NCBI GenBank assembly: GCA_963854835.1
Contig: OY978526.1
Location: forward strand, 26,835,073 to 26,899,072
Direction of reading: 5' to 3'
Length of the DNA stretch: 64,000 nt
From: Megamerina dolium
Taxonomy: Eukaryota; Arthropoda; Insecta; Diptera; Megamerinidae
Shown here: in pieces, positions 11,806 through 23,334 of the stretch
Layout: each line of letters begins with the position of its first letter
Position numbering within the stretch: position 1 is the first letter of the stretch
The notes under the pieces: generated by a model
The model's database searches: none
Told to the model about the DNA's origin: nothing
Seen by the model: the letters and a program-made list of their open reading frames with translations, nothing else
Position numbers and translations under genes: made by a program

Positions 11806-12696
11806 GATAGCCCTCTTAAAGGAAAAAAATTCTTAGTATAGAGTCAATATAAAAACCCAAAATTTTTTTTGTCACTAACGCCCATATAAAGTGTGGCTCA
11901 GGGTAAAGCTCAATTTTGCGATCGAAACTACTCAATAAATTCACAATTTTTTTTACAAGACCCTTATAGGCCCGACGTTGGCTTCGCGACCAACAGTTTT
12001 TTCATATATAAGTTTTTCTTGATAGCCGCAAAAAATATCCTTTATAGGACCGACGCTATATATCCGACCGACGATCAGTATTTTCAGATAAATACATTGA
12101 TGATAGACGGCTTTCGGCCGGCGCAAAAGAAAATAATCCTTATAGGACCGACGCCGGTTTCGCGACCATCATTCTTTTACAATATTTACATTAATCAAAT
12201 AATTCTCCTTTGTCTCACTAATTTTTCCGTATGCACTTAATTGCAGTAGACAAAGTATGAGGATAAAAAAATTTCAAAATACATAAAATAAAAAATAAAA
12301 AATTTGTTTAATACACCATTGGAAAGGTAATTGCATGGACTTTAATATGGTGCTAAATTTTCGATGGGTTAATAGGGCTTGTTTTCGAAAAAAAATTGGT
12401 TTTTGAGAAAAAATTATACAATTTTTTATTTTTCATAATAACTTTAAAATGTAAAAAAATACGTATAAAATGTTATACATTACTGAAAAGGTATTAAAAA
12501 TACCTTTCTCTTGATGCCCATATTGTAAGGAAAAATAGCGAATTTATTGAGTAATTTTGATCGCAAATTTGAACTTTGACCTTGAGCCACGCCTTATATG
12601 GGTGTTGGCGACAAACAATTTATGATTTTTTATATTTATAAAATAGACTCCATAAGAAGACATATATTTGAATTTTTTTCCTTTACGTGGGCTATT
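11806..12696. mobile_element. Non-autonomous element with about 150-bp terminal inverted repeats
   Basis: From 11806 rightwards and from 12696 leftwards the sequence is inverted: GATAGCCC, AAAGGAAAAAAATTC, AATATAAAAA, TTTGTC, CCCATATAA, GTGGCTCA and ACTCAATAAATTC appear in the same order on both sides. Some bases and short gaps differ, so the element is moderately old. The interior has no transposase but carries three copies of a TTATAGGMCCGACG motif near 11965, 12043 and 12140, two followed by a TTCGCGACC block. The 115-codon open frame at 11893-12240 crosses the inverted repeat and is not a convincing gene. Target duplication and superfamily are unresolved. Confidence 0.7.
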
Positions 12697-12699
12697 CAG

Positions 12700-13438
12700 C
12701 ACTTATGCCCTGTTGTGAATATTAAATTTCGACGATATTGTAAGGAATCTTTTTATATTCGCTAATTCTAAAGAAGAATAAAACTCTAGTGTCATAACTT
12801 TTTTTACAAAGCTCTTTCAAAATATTTTCATGGCAAATTTGTTACTAAATTTCAAAGAATTTACGAATGCTTGTTAATTCTGCTGGAAGTCGTTTGAAAG
12901 AAGAAATGTTTGTCATTCTGTAAAAAAATTAACATTTCATATCAAACCGATAAATGATAAAAATAAAGTTTCCCACATAATTTCTCTCTAAAATATTTGG
13001 GGAGCAGTATCGTATGATGATCTGCCTACAAACTCGTGCTTTTTAAAAATTACCAACCTACGTGATTAATAGAATTTTTTTTATCGATTCAGTCTGTATG
13101 TATTTATGGGATAAAAAGAAAATTAAATAAATTCAATTAAAATGACAGATTAAAAATTAATTACACCATGCATATAGGAGTATAATGGTTTGCTATTGGT
13201 ATAATATGTATTATATGTGAAAAGGGTGGGTAATCGGTTGATTCAATTTTAGATGCTTTAAAATATTGACTAATGATTGTTGCATTTTTATTATCGTTCC
13301 ATTTATTATGCAATATAGCTATTTTGGCTGACTTATCCTTCAGGTCTAATTTATATTTTAGATATTTAGATATTTTAGATAATGTGGAACTCTAATTCAT
13401 TCTAATTTATTTGAGTAATTAAAAAATAAAAAAATTAA
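12700..13438. other. AT-rich non-coding stretch
   Basis: No gene, element border or RNA recognised. Very AT-rich, with ATTTTAGATATTTAGATATT-like short repeats near 13350-13380. Confidence 0.5.
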
Positions 13439-13441
13439 AAG

Positions 13442-13755
13442 TGTGGCACTCATAAGTCCCGAAGGGCACTTTAGACGAGCTTCTCTTCCAGTACTGTTGT
13501 TCGTGTTAAATTTTGGACAGTAGTAAAAGGGATCTACTTATTTTAACCGGTTCCGCATGACAGAACCCTTGTGACATCAATTTTTCTGAGCTTTGTCACA
13601 GAATTCTTTTAGAAGCTTTTCTTTGGCAATGTGACAGGTGAGAACCGTTCCAAAGAAAAATCTTTTCGATAATAGATTTATGCTTCAGCTGGGGATTGAA
13701 CCCACGACATACATATCCGAATGCCAAAGCACTAACCACTGAGCTACGGCACTTG
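13442..13755 (-). repeat. tRNA-derived SINE, nearly full length
   Basis: Read on the minus strand it starts with a tRNA-like head: AGTGCCGTAGCTCAGTGG carries box A, and TCGTGGGTTCAATCCC carries a box-B-like match. The body follows (TTGATGTCACAAGGGTTCTG, AAGTAGATCCC) and the tail ends in AGTGCCACAC. Internal pol III promoter boxes are expected for such SINEs. No target duplication was obvious. Confidence 0.85.
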
Positions 13756-13759
13756 GGTT

Positions 13760-15503
13760 ATTAGTTTTCAATATATCAAAACATTATTCAAACGTGAAGC
13801 GTTTCATTGCGTACCAGGGATGTATACTACTTATTGAGTTTTTGTCAACTGTTTTGAGAACGGAAAAACATTCAGTGCCAAAATAATAAGCAATTTAATA
13901 AGAAACCAACCGATGATTTACCGAATAAAATTTATATGTATATATTGAATTAAATTGTTTTAAATAAAAGAAGAAACAATAATAACAAGTTGGTGGAATG
14001 AAGGAAGGGTGTATGTAATAAATAAATAAAACTGTCCAATTTCGAAATTGTTCAAAAGGTCTTCTCCACCTCCCCCAATACAACAAACATAATACAATAC
14101 AATGCTTACAATATACATAAATATATTTTTTTTCTACAATATTTTGTAAATTATGCCATCTTTTTATTTTTTTTAACTCAAGTATACGTACATTTATACA
14201 TTTGAATGTATATATACATATTGCATATACACATGGTGGAACTCCTCAAATGATGGTGGTGCTTCAAGGCCAATTATATTAAATACGTACGTACTTACAT
14301 AAATGCATATGTATGTACATGCGATTGTATGTCTCTTTTATTCGTCTAGATGTCCCTCTGGCCGTGAGAGTGAACAAATAAATATGCACATATGTATATT
14401 GTATGTATGGGTGTTTGTATAGCAGACCGGACAGTCACTGCACATTGCACATGTTGTTTTAAGTGCGATCTCTTTTTTTTTGCTTTGTTGTGTGTTTTCG
14501 GTTTGTTTCTTTTACTTTTTCTTCTTCTTGTACAATTGTACATATGTGAAGTAATTTTTTGTTGTTTTTATTTCGCGACATTTCTGCTTTTTCTACTCTT
14601 TTATTTTTATTATTATTTTTTTTTTTTGCTGCAAAACGTGTTTTCACATTGATGACGATCATTAAATGGGGAGATACATACATTCATGCATACAAACAAA
14701 CATACACGTAAATAAATTACAAATGACAAAATTTCGCAAAGGGACCCCTTTTCTTATACAATTTGGCTACTGAACACACATTAAATTGTTCACACATTCA
14801 CATACGCGCATATGTACGATGAACGAGTACATGTATGTGAATTGATTTTATAGTTGGATGCTTGCTTTAAGTACCGACTATAGAGGAACTTCATTGTTCC
14901 ACATGGACTTTTATTTCATTTTCGTATGATTTTCTCTTTTTTTATGTTTTTTCTTTAAATTTGGTTATTTTTTTTTTCATTTTTCATCCAAGATGTGTAT
15001 TGACTATAATTAGGCTTATTTATGTTATGCTATATCTATGTATGTATGTATGTAGATATGTAGTATACATTGAGTATATGATCATGTGTAAAATGGGGAT
15101 CCTGTCATCCATGATTATGTCATGCTCGTATAGCAGAACCAAATTAAAGAAAATAAAATAAAACATTTTAAAATGTAAATATATCTTTTTGGTTTTTTTT
15201 TGGTTGAATTTTTGGCAATTTTTTATGTGTCGTCCATATTATTTGATTTTGTACCCTACACTCAATATAGTCAAGGTTATATTGAATTTGTGCTTTCATT
15301 TGTAACACTCATAGAGAGAGGAGGTGATTTGGTCATGTCTGTCGATTTGTCTGTTCGTATGTCCATCTGTCCGACCGAGCTAAATATTGGTTAATACGAT
15401 TATTTTCACCAATCAATGGATGAATTGACGAATGAGCAAAATTGGTTGAAAACTATACCTAACTCCAATACAAAAGTACATTTTGGAGCATACTTTCTTA
15501 AAA
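13760..15503. other. AT-rich non-coding stretch with T-rich tracts
   Basis: No coding exon is recognised. Poly-T and TTATT tracts near 14600-14625, TATG arrays near 15042-15060 and short biased open frames only. The sequence 15,400-15,503 continues, across the LINE insertion, into 15,948 onward. Confidence 0.5.
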
Positions 15504-15516
15504 TAAATATAAAGCT
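15504..15516. repeat. Left 13-bp target site duplication of a LINE insertion
   Basis: TAAATATAAAGCT here is repeated exactly at 15935-15947, directly flanking the minus-strand LINE fragment. Confidence 0.9.
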
Positions 15517-15934
15517 TCTTCTTCTTCTTCTTCTTATGTGGCCATAACAACCGATAATCAACTTAGACCGAACATATAATGCGGCGCCAGTCTTCTCTGT
15601 TCTTCGTTTGCTGGCGCAAATTGGATATTCCAAAGTTACCCAACACTTGGTCCTTCCAACAGAGGTTTGGTCTTCCTCTTCTTCTGCGTCCTGCAGCGCG
15701 TGTCGAATTAAATACTCTCTTCGTTGGAGCGTCTTCTTCCATTCGCTCGACATGACCTAGCCAGGGCAGCCGCTGGATTTTGATTCGCCTGACTATGTCA
15801 ATGTCAGCGTACAGATCATACAGCTCATCGTTGTAGCTTATCCGATACTCGCCATCAACGCAAATAGGTCCGAAGATCCTGCGGCGAAGTTTTCTCTCGA
15901 AAACTCCAAGCATACTCTCATCCATGGTAGAAAT
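15517..15934 (-). pseudogene. LINE 3' end: C-terminal part of reverse transcriptase polyprotein
   Basis: A 5'-truncated non-LTR retrotransposon. The minus-strand frame at 15563-15934 reads VFERKLRRRIFGPICVDGEYR, then a RIKIQRLPWLGHVERMEEDAP block, RAAGRRRRGRPNLCWKDQVL and a terminal NREDWRRI. These are the conserved far C-terminal segments found downstream of the RT in this family (also at 35.3-35.8, 41.0-41.5 and 52.0-52.4 kb). The element ends at the left in a (GAA)n-type tail, TTCTTC on the plus strand. A 13-bp target duplication flanks it exactly, so the insertion is quite young even though it is truncated. It cannot mobilise itself. Clade is uncertain (RTE- or jockey-related are possibilities). 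Confidence 0.9.
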
Positions 15935-15947
15935 TAAATATAAAGCT
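15935..15947. repeat. Right 13-bp target site duplication of the LINE insertion
   Basis: Exact repeat of 15504-15516. Beyond it the pre-insertion sequence resumes. Confidence 0.9.
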
Positions 15948-16538
15948 ATGGACCTAAAACTCATTTTATAGGATTCGTTTTAATGGACAATGATTATATG
16001 TCAAAAGGCGCTGAAGCGGGCAAAATCAGGCCTACTTCCCACACAAATTTAATTTATGCAGCTGAAACTCGTTACATATGATTATATTTACTAACTAACG
16101 GACACATTTTAAAATGGTCAGAATCGAATTGAAAAACACGCCTAACTCACATAAAAATGTATATTTTCGGATATATATTTGCATACGTTGCGTATGAAAA
16201 TACAGATCTAATGAGACTTCCAAAAACCTTTTAAGTCTATCGTCAATGGGCAAATTTTCGAACAAAAAAGTTACGTATTCTTAATTTTCATTGATTAGAG
16301 ATCCAACCAAAGAGCTGGACGATTATCACTTAGACCGATATATTTCGAAAATGATAAAAAATAAAGTAGTCAATGTTTACGTCTCGTGAGGCGCCTTTAG
16401 ATTCAGATTAGGTAATTGTTTATGTACGTAATTTATACTGAAAATGGTATGAAAAAAGAATTTTATCATGATTTCCTTTTTCTATCATAAATATCGCAGT
16501 AAATTTAGTACTCCATCGAACTAATATGCTCCACGTAT
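15948..16538. other. Non-coding stretch
   Basis: Nothing recognised. Ordinary AT-rich sequence without element borders or long open frames. Confidence 0.5.
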
Positions 16539-17103
16539 CCCAATCAGAAATAGAGGACATCAGTAGCGCTTCTGAAGCTCTCTAAAATATCACTGAAGAG
16601 CATCGTTCTCCCTTCAAATAATGCTAAAATTAAGATTTGGAATGTCATTGTGAGGAAGCATTTCCTTCTCGCTTACCTCAATGCGCTTCCTTTGATGCAA
16701 TTTGATTGCGCTTTGATGGGCACACTCATTTTATTACATTTTCGGTATGTTGTAGTGCAGACAGGGAATCGTGCGAAGTGAATTTCTCTTTCTCTCTATC
16801 ATAAGCATAAGTAATAAATTATACTCTAATTGATTGCAGGACATTTTTAATAAAACAGGTGCTAGCACAACCTCACCGCATGCATGTTCGACACCAACTG
16901 AAAGCTATCGCCTTGTCGGCGTGCTATTTTGTCGAAATTGAATGTTAATTCTAAGACAACTGTGAAATCATAGATTTGAAGTACTGCATATTGCCTACTC
17001 AAAGCGAACCAAAGAAGCGCATCAAAATTAGCTCTTTAAATACGAAAAAGAAGCGCTTCGTATTCATATATTCTAAGATGCGCATCAAAATTTACGACTG
17101 GGA
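16539..17103. mobile_element. Possible non-autonomous element with repeated GAAGCGC motifs
   Basis: The ends carry imperfect inverted matches (TATCCCAATCAGAAAT at the left, ATTTACGACTGGGATGT at the right). The interior repeats GCGCTTC/GAAGCGC and TGATGCGC-like words in both orientations near 16566, 16682, 16710, 17014, 17050 and 17080. Subterminal motif clusters of this kind mark some MITEs. No target duplication or coding region is seen, so the assignment is tentative. Confidence 0.35.
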
Positions 17104-17377
17104 TGTGTGTACAATGCTCACCATTTGAGCATGTATAAAACGCGTGAATATAACAGCTATATAACATACATATGAACGATAATTTTGTATAATAAATAAT
17201 GTTAACAAAAATATAATAACTATTAAATAATCAAATACGAAGAATAATATTCACTTAATAAAAATGGCGTCGTATTTTATCATACATTATTAAAGCTTTT
17301 AGAATCTACTACGCAGTTTGATCTTCCTTTTTTCGATTTTCGTATTATACTGTATTTGTCTATGTATAGGTAATAGA
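17104..17377. other. Non-coding spacer
   Basis: AT-rich, nothing recognised. Confidence 0.5.
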
Positions 17378-17378
17378 T

Positions 17379-18386
17379 ATTGGGTGATTCATTTAGAGTT
17401 TATAATTTCAATTTAATTTAATTATGTGTAACTATTTTTTTTATATAATTTTAGATTCTACGACTCCTGGATCAAAATATGAGGGACTTTTTGAATATTC
17501 TGCTTTTGTAACATAACGTTCAACACCGCGCTGAACCGTTATCTGCCATATATCAATAGATAATTGTGGAGTTTTAAGTAAGTTGCGTCCATAATTTGTA
17601 CCTGACAGCCATTGAAAATAGAAAACCAGGGTAATTTGGTGAAATTGAAAATAAAATGAATATACTGTGGTCATCAAGCATTGTGTTTTCCTAAAAAAAC
17701 TATACCTAAACCTCTATTGGACATCCAATAGAGGTCGCTATATTAATTTAAGAATCGGCGATAGAAGGATAGACATGATCAAGACGATAGAGCCCGAAAC
17801 CATATCATATGCCACCGTTTCGGGTTCGGTTTTCGGTGAGATTTTGAGTGATCGAGACACTAAAGGCTAAAACCTTTGAAACATATGCCAGTGATCCGTG
17901 ATCCTTTGAGTACGGAAAAGATATCCATAAGATGTAAGCTGGATTTACCAAGCAACAGTCGATATGATGGGTTTCCGCTGGCGAATCGACTCCAAAGAAG
18001 ACCAAGATGGATCTGTCAGCTAACAATATTATAACGATGGTTTTTTGGGCATAAGTTTGGGGAAAGCGTAGGTAACCATACATAGTTACCATGGTAAAAT
18101 TTCACGTATGGAGTTACGAATTGCACCCTTGTATAACATATTATGAAGATTTAACTCTCATAGACTATTTTCGCTAAAAAAAAATTTATTGGGAGGACTT
18201 CGACTTCGACTTATTATTAAAGTATGAAAAAACGTTAGACGAATTAAATTGAAATTTTGGTTTTTGCCGAAAACTCGATATTTTATTCAAAACGTCCCTG
18301 AATCATCGTATTTAAGCGAATCATTTTGGATAAATTTAATAATTTCGGAGATATTTTCGAAGATAACTCACATTGAATCACCCGAT
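17379..18386. mobile_element. Possible non-autonomous DNA element, GGGTGATTCA ends
   Basis: The left end has TTGGGTGATTCATTTAGAGTT and the right end, inverted, TCGGGTGATTCAATGTGAGTT, about 1 kb apart with TA or AT at the junctions. The inside has no recognisable transposase, only a 24-bp hairpin at 17711-17734. The short similar ends suggest an internally deleted or MITE-like member of a TA-targeting family; this is inference. Confidence 0.45.
17711..17734. repeat. Hairpin with 11-bp arms
   Basis: CCTCTATTGGA and TCCAATAGAGG are perfectly complementary around a CA spacer. Confidence 0.8.
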
Positions 18387-18389
18387 TAC

Positions 18390-19468
18390 ACTACTTACTA
18401 GGTTATTTATGTATCGTATGCAGTATGTGATCGCTCGTTGTATACTATGGATGTTCATTCTTTTTGCTGTTGCTGTTGTTGGTGTTGCCATTATTAAGTA
18501 GTAGAAGGTATAATAAACATTACGTAATATTATTATCGAAGTATACTTACCTACTTCTATATTATGATGAATGAAATAAAAACAGAAAACAAAAGAAAGG
18601 ATCTTATATGTAATATATATTAAGGTAGAGTAAACATACATATTTAAGGATTACGATATGCTTTTTTTTTGTATGATATAATATCGAAGAAGGGTTGAAA
18701 AGAAGAATATAAATATAAAGGAATACTTGAAGAAGAAATAAGAAATCGAAGAAAAAAGTAAATAACAGAGTAGGACGAGCATTCAAAAGAAGATCAAGGA
18801 ACGGTGCAATTTTTGTTTGTTGTTGTTGTTCATACCTATGTGATTATGATCGTTGAGAATTATAGCTTAAGTTGGATTTTTTGACCTAATTTTAGGTGAT
18901 CCATATATTGTACATAAAGTAGGTATGCATTTATATATGTACATACACCTACCTATACTTGCACAAGTATTGATAAACATCTACATATGCATACTAAACC
19001 GTTAATGATGGCATATGGAATTTAATAAGGCTTATTTTATTCACTAATAGATATGTTATAATTGACATGAGCATGCACCCTTGTGTATTTTTATACGTAT
19101 TCGTATATACATATATTCATATATGTATGTATTTAATATGTACATACATATGTACATAGATACAAATGTATATGAAAAAAGCTGCATTGTCACTAGCCAC
19201 TCTCACTACAATTAGTGGATGATTGGGACTGATACTATGATTCCTTCTGGAATTTACGATATGTTTAATTGAATGAAATTGAATTGACTTGAGACTATTT
19301 ATGATTCGTGGCTAATGTTTTCCAATAGGAATTTGCTGATTAGAATCTGGAGCAGTTGCAAATGGATCCTAATCTTTTGTGAAAATATTCCTTTTCAGTA
19401 ACGACAGTAACGAAGGATGTTTTGTCTGCATTTTCGCAAGAAATTATGATTAATGTGCCTCAATGTTT
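18390..19468. other. AT-rich non-coding stretch
   Basis: No gene is recognised. GTT repeats near 18813-18830 and ATG/TACA arrays near 19090-19160. Open frames are short and A/T-driven. Confidence 0.5.
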
Positions 19469-19470
19469 TG

Positions 19471-19640
19471 GTATTTCACAGTTATCAGAAATATTGGTAT
19501 AGACTGCGTATTTCACAACTATGAGCAATATTAGCATGGATTGTGTATTTCACAACTATGAGCGATATTCATATGGATAGATATGCATGCATAAATATGT
19601 ATGGATAAATATGTATTTCACAACTATGAGAAATATTGCA
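19471..19640 (+). repeat. Short tandem repeat, four copies of a TATTTCACA unit
   Basis: GTATTTCACA followed by an ACTATGAG-like and ATATT block starts at 19471, 19508, 19545 and 19613. The first two steps are 37 bp and the last is 68 bp, which includes an inserted TATG-type stretch. Confidence 0.8.
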
Positions 19641-19747
19641 TTAGGTTTGAGACAATAATCATCTGCAGAGGTATCAGGAGTCTCCATAGTATACAGAGAG
19701 AGTCTGCAAGTCTGTTTTGGCGGCGTTTTTTTTGGGACATACGATTT

Positions 19748-19778
19748 CATTGATCACCACATACGGTGGTGATCAATG
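19748..19778. repeat. Perfect hairpin with 13-bp arms
   Basis: CATTGATCACCAC and GTGGTGATCAATG flank a five-base ATACG loop. No U-run or gene end is adjacent, so it is not called a terminator. Confidence 0.85.
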
Positions 19779-20044
19779 GCGAAATGGGACCAATTGCGAT
19801 TGTAAAGTTCCCAGAAAGCACTATTTTGAAGAGAGGTAATGTGAACTGATAGCTTAGATTATGCGATTTATTGCCTATGGGCTTATTTCCATAGAAAAGC
19901 AAGTCGCAAGCTTATGGCCACAAACTACTTATCTTGAATCCACAATTTAAGTTTACAACTAACACCGAGGTTTGGTTATTATTACATGACCGCAATATCT
20001 ATGAGGTGACATGCTTAGGACAGCAAGACCCTTTGTGATATCAG

Positions 20045-20335
20045 CGCACTTGTTTTCCAGTACTACTATGCGTGTTAAATTTGGACAGTGTTAGAAGGGA
20101 TATACTTTTCCGAAGGGATCTACTACAATTCCGAACCCTAGTGTCATCAGTTTTTCTGAGCTTAGGTGACAGAGCTTTTTGAAAGCTTGTCAATGGCAAA
20201 TTGGTATTGCCGGAAGAATTACTAATTGCCTGCCGACAGGGTGGCATTGTTTGAAACAAAAATATTTTCGATAACAAAGGAGCAGCAACCGAAGATTGAA
20301 CCAACTACTTACAGATCAAAAGGCACTAAGCACTG
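20045..20335 (-). repeat. tRNA-derived SINE, degenerate
   Basis: On the minus strand the head is weak (GTGCTTAGTGCCTTTTGATC, then GGTTCAATC), but the body blocks TTGCCATTGACAAGC, CTGATGACACTAGGGTTC and CTGTCCAAATTTAACACGC are clear. The 3' tail is not resolved. Confidence 0.7.
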
Positions 20336-20339
20336 ACAC

Positions 20340-23220
20340 CAATGCCTAACATCTACATTATTATCATTTTCTATTTTAAACTTCAATCGAGTTGAAAGGA
20401 AAATCCTTTATGGAAACTAGTGGTATTATATTTTCGGAATTTTTTAGAAAAATAGCCGAGAAAATACTGGGTGTGTTAGAACGATTTAAGCTACATACAT
20501 TTTGAGGACATGGATAACATGCTGCAAAGCGTTATCGTATTGCAAGATAATTTAGTCGTGCCTGAGCTCGTATTATGGTCAGTTTTTCTTCAATGTTCAG
20601 CTCAACCGCATCAATTGTGTTCGGTCGCGTTTAGCTATAGTTTAGTTTTTCCTGATAACAACAACTCAGAGCAAACAATACCCAGCTGCCTGGCAGCGGA
20701 GCCCCCATGATTTTCTATCGCTTTGGATTATATCAATGCATCCACTTGTCAGCACTAGTCACAATGCAATGCAAAAACCTATGTTTTTGCCGTTGGAGCA
20801 GCTGTTATCATGTGAGAGAACGCCGTTCAACGTCTCACGATTTCAATTGGGACTGCATCCAATTTTCTTGCTTTTGAATCATTCCCATGACTTTTAACTA
20901 TACAGAAATGGAAACAGTCTGGATGTGTTTGATATAAGTTTTTATTACACTTCTTCATTTTCGATTTTTTGGCTTTCCAAGGCGTCATCTGTCTGCAACA
21001 CAAAATTCACCATCTTTGTAGAATCATAATTAACTTCTGCGTGATTTATTTGTTGAAGTAGATTCCCAGTAAACTTCCATAAGCAATCGATGCACTTCAA
21101 ATGCACTCTTCTTTCAATTAAAACAAAAGATTACATCTTCCCACATATGCTGTTTTATTTAATGCACACTCGCGAAACCAATGTTTTTGTGTAGAGCTCA
21201 GAGTCATGTAAACTAAAAAAAAACAATTAGCTACACATTGAGATGGAATATCTTGTACTTAGGCTCGTACTGTATTCGTATTAGTGATTATGTACCTTTA
21301 TTTTGTTGATAAGGAATATTTGTATGGAATTAAAAATTTAAGAAATTGTATTTTCATTAATTTTATTATCTTTACATGTACTTTTTAATTGAGACAGTAT
21401 TTGTAGTAGTGATTAATTTGATATACGAGTATATATATACAATATATGTATTTTCTCTTGGAATGACTCATCGGTAAGCAATCATCATCATCATCATCAT
21501 CATCATAATCTTTATTATCATTATAATCATTATCATCTTTATTGTCACCAATATCAACACGGTCAAATGCATGTAAATGCTAATAAGTATATACATATGT
21601 ACATACATATATACTCATATTTATATACCCAAGTAAATGCGTTATGATTCATATATATATAAATCAGTACATGAATTTGACCTTCAAATGAAATTGCAAA
21701 TATATACACTGACACATACATGTATGTACGAGTATATATGTACATATTTTTTATAAATAAAATTGCGCAATTTAAATTATGCACCCTTTTGCTTTATAGA
21801 TTACAACAACAACAACAAATGCGGACTGTTAGTACAGCAGAAATACTGTTTGAAATTACTACGAGTAGGTTGATATACTACATATATACATAGTACATAC
21901 ATACTTTCATATAGGGCACAACAACAACAATGAATTATCGCACTGAAAATGTGATATTTGTCGCTGACGCTCAAGCAGATTTTTTGTTTGTTTCATATTA
22001 AAACAGTACCATTGCTATCGCCAACAAATGAAAATGAAAAATCCCATAGGATCATGATGAAAATATATGAAACTCTTGGCATTTTGCTTTTTTTGTTTTT
22101 GCATTGTGCTTTTTATACGCCCTTTTTCATTTGATACCACTGCATAGATGATGCACACATACCTCATTGGCACAGCCCCACACAGATGTTTTCCTACAGC
22201 CGGCATTAACCCTTTGAACGGAGAAAAAAATATAAAATAATCATAATCGAAACGTAGCCCAGCAGACAGAGAAGAATAACAGAAATTTGCATGCAATTTT
22301 GCAAAAGAAAAAAAATATATAAGTATATATGTATATTACAGTAATCTACTCACATACTCACATACTGCCCATTAAACACACCTTATTTGGACATGCTCTA
22401 GTAACGCAATTGATTGTGGCGTCATTTCAACCCGATCAAATGTGAATAGCGTTAACGATGTCGATGTCAAATGAAAGAGGAAAAAAGGCGTTAAAAATGC
22501 AGCAACATAAAGTAAAGAAAATGAAATTAAATTTTTATAACAACAACAATAATGAATATTGAACATTTCATTAAAATTTGTTGATACTTCCCTGTTTTTT
22601 TTCTTCTTCTTTTTTTTTTTGGTATGATGACATATTGGAAGGTAGCAGGAATACTCACCTGCCTATGAGTAGATGTGTACATGATTACTAGAGTACTATA
22701 TAAAAGGACGTTTTGGTAGTAAGTGTCGATGATAGTGAAGAAAATAATTAATTATTGTAATTTTTTTTGGTTACAGAAAAATTGTTTAACATATGTAGTC
22801 AGGCCTATTGTAAGTTTTGGCAGTAGTAAATCGATTTTAACTCACCGTCTATTGTAATTTATCTTGATTAAAACATAAGAATTTTTTTTAGACAATGGCA
22901 AGAAGCCTGCGATATATTTTTCACTTGCATTCCATTATAAAAGTAGGTCTTTTTTCAGTTCTAACAAGTTTCTAATATTTAAAATTTGTTGGATTTGTTC
23001 TGCGTGAGTTGTTGCGGAGCGGTACAGTGAGAAAAGGAGTGCGGAGAGACCAATTTTCAGGTGCAAGAAAAGAAAACTAGAAAAGCGCGACTATGATAAA
23101 ATAGAGATCAGCAACAAAAGGAATGAGATTTGAAAATTCTTTGAGTAGATTAAATGCCTGAGTTGCATTTAAAGTCCGAAAGCGTCTTCATGTCGAACGT
23201 GACGAACATGGGAATGTGGT
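20340..23220. other. Non-coding stretch with microsatellites
   Basis: No exon is recognised in 2.9 kb. The frame at 20510-20710 has no known motif. ATC repeats near 21479-21507, CATA/TATG arrays near 21590-21730, CAA runs near 21804-21819 and T-tracts near 22594-22620. A TATATAAAAGG string near 22696 resembles a TATA box, but no gene follows it. Confidence 0.5.
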
Positions 23221-23239
23221 TATAGATGTTCAGAGTATA

Positions 23240-23330
23240 CTGAGATTTTCACATTACGCCAAATCCTGGAAAATACCCAAGAAAAACAGTAACTGGAGCT
23301 GGCTAGCGAAGATAACAAAGATTTTCGGCT
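23240..23330 (+). pseudogene. Tiny LINE remnant with internal deletion
   Basis: A TTACGCCAAATCCTGG block followed by ACCCAAGAAAAACAG matches the RT segment TLRQILEKTQEKQ of the LINE copy at 51.7-51.8 kb. It is fused directly to AACTGGAGCTGGCTAGCGAA, the C-terminal NWRQLAK segment. Everything between is lost. Confidence 0.55.
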
Positions 23331-23334
23331 GCGA

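Noticed and set aside
11893..12240. 115-codon open frame
   Set aside because: It starts in one terminal inverted repeat of a non-autonomous element and runs through its motif array; no protein similarity.
22694..22706. TATA-box-like TATATAAAAGG (also near 1252 and 52805)
   Set aside because: Common by chance in this AT-rich DNA; no initiator or recognisable gene downstream.
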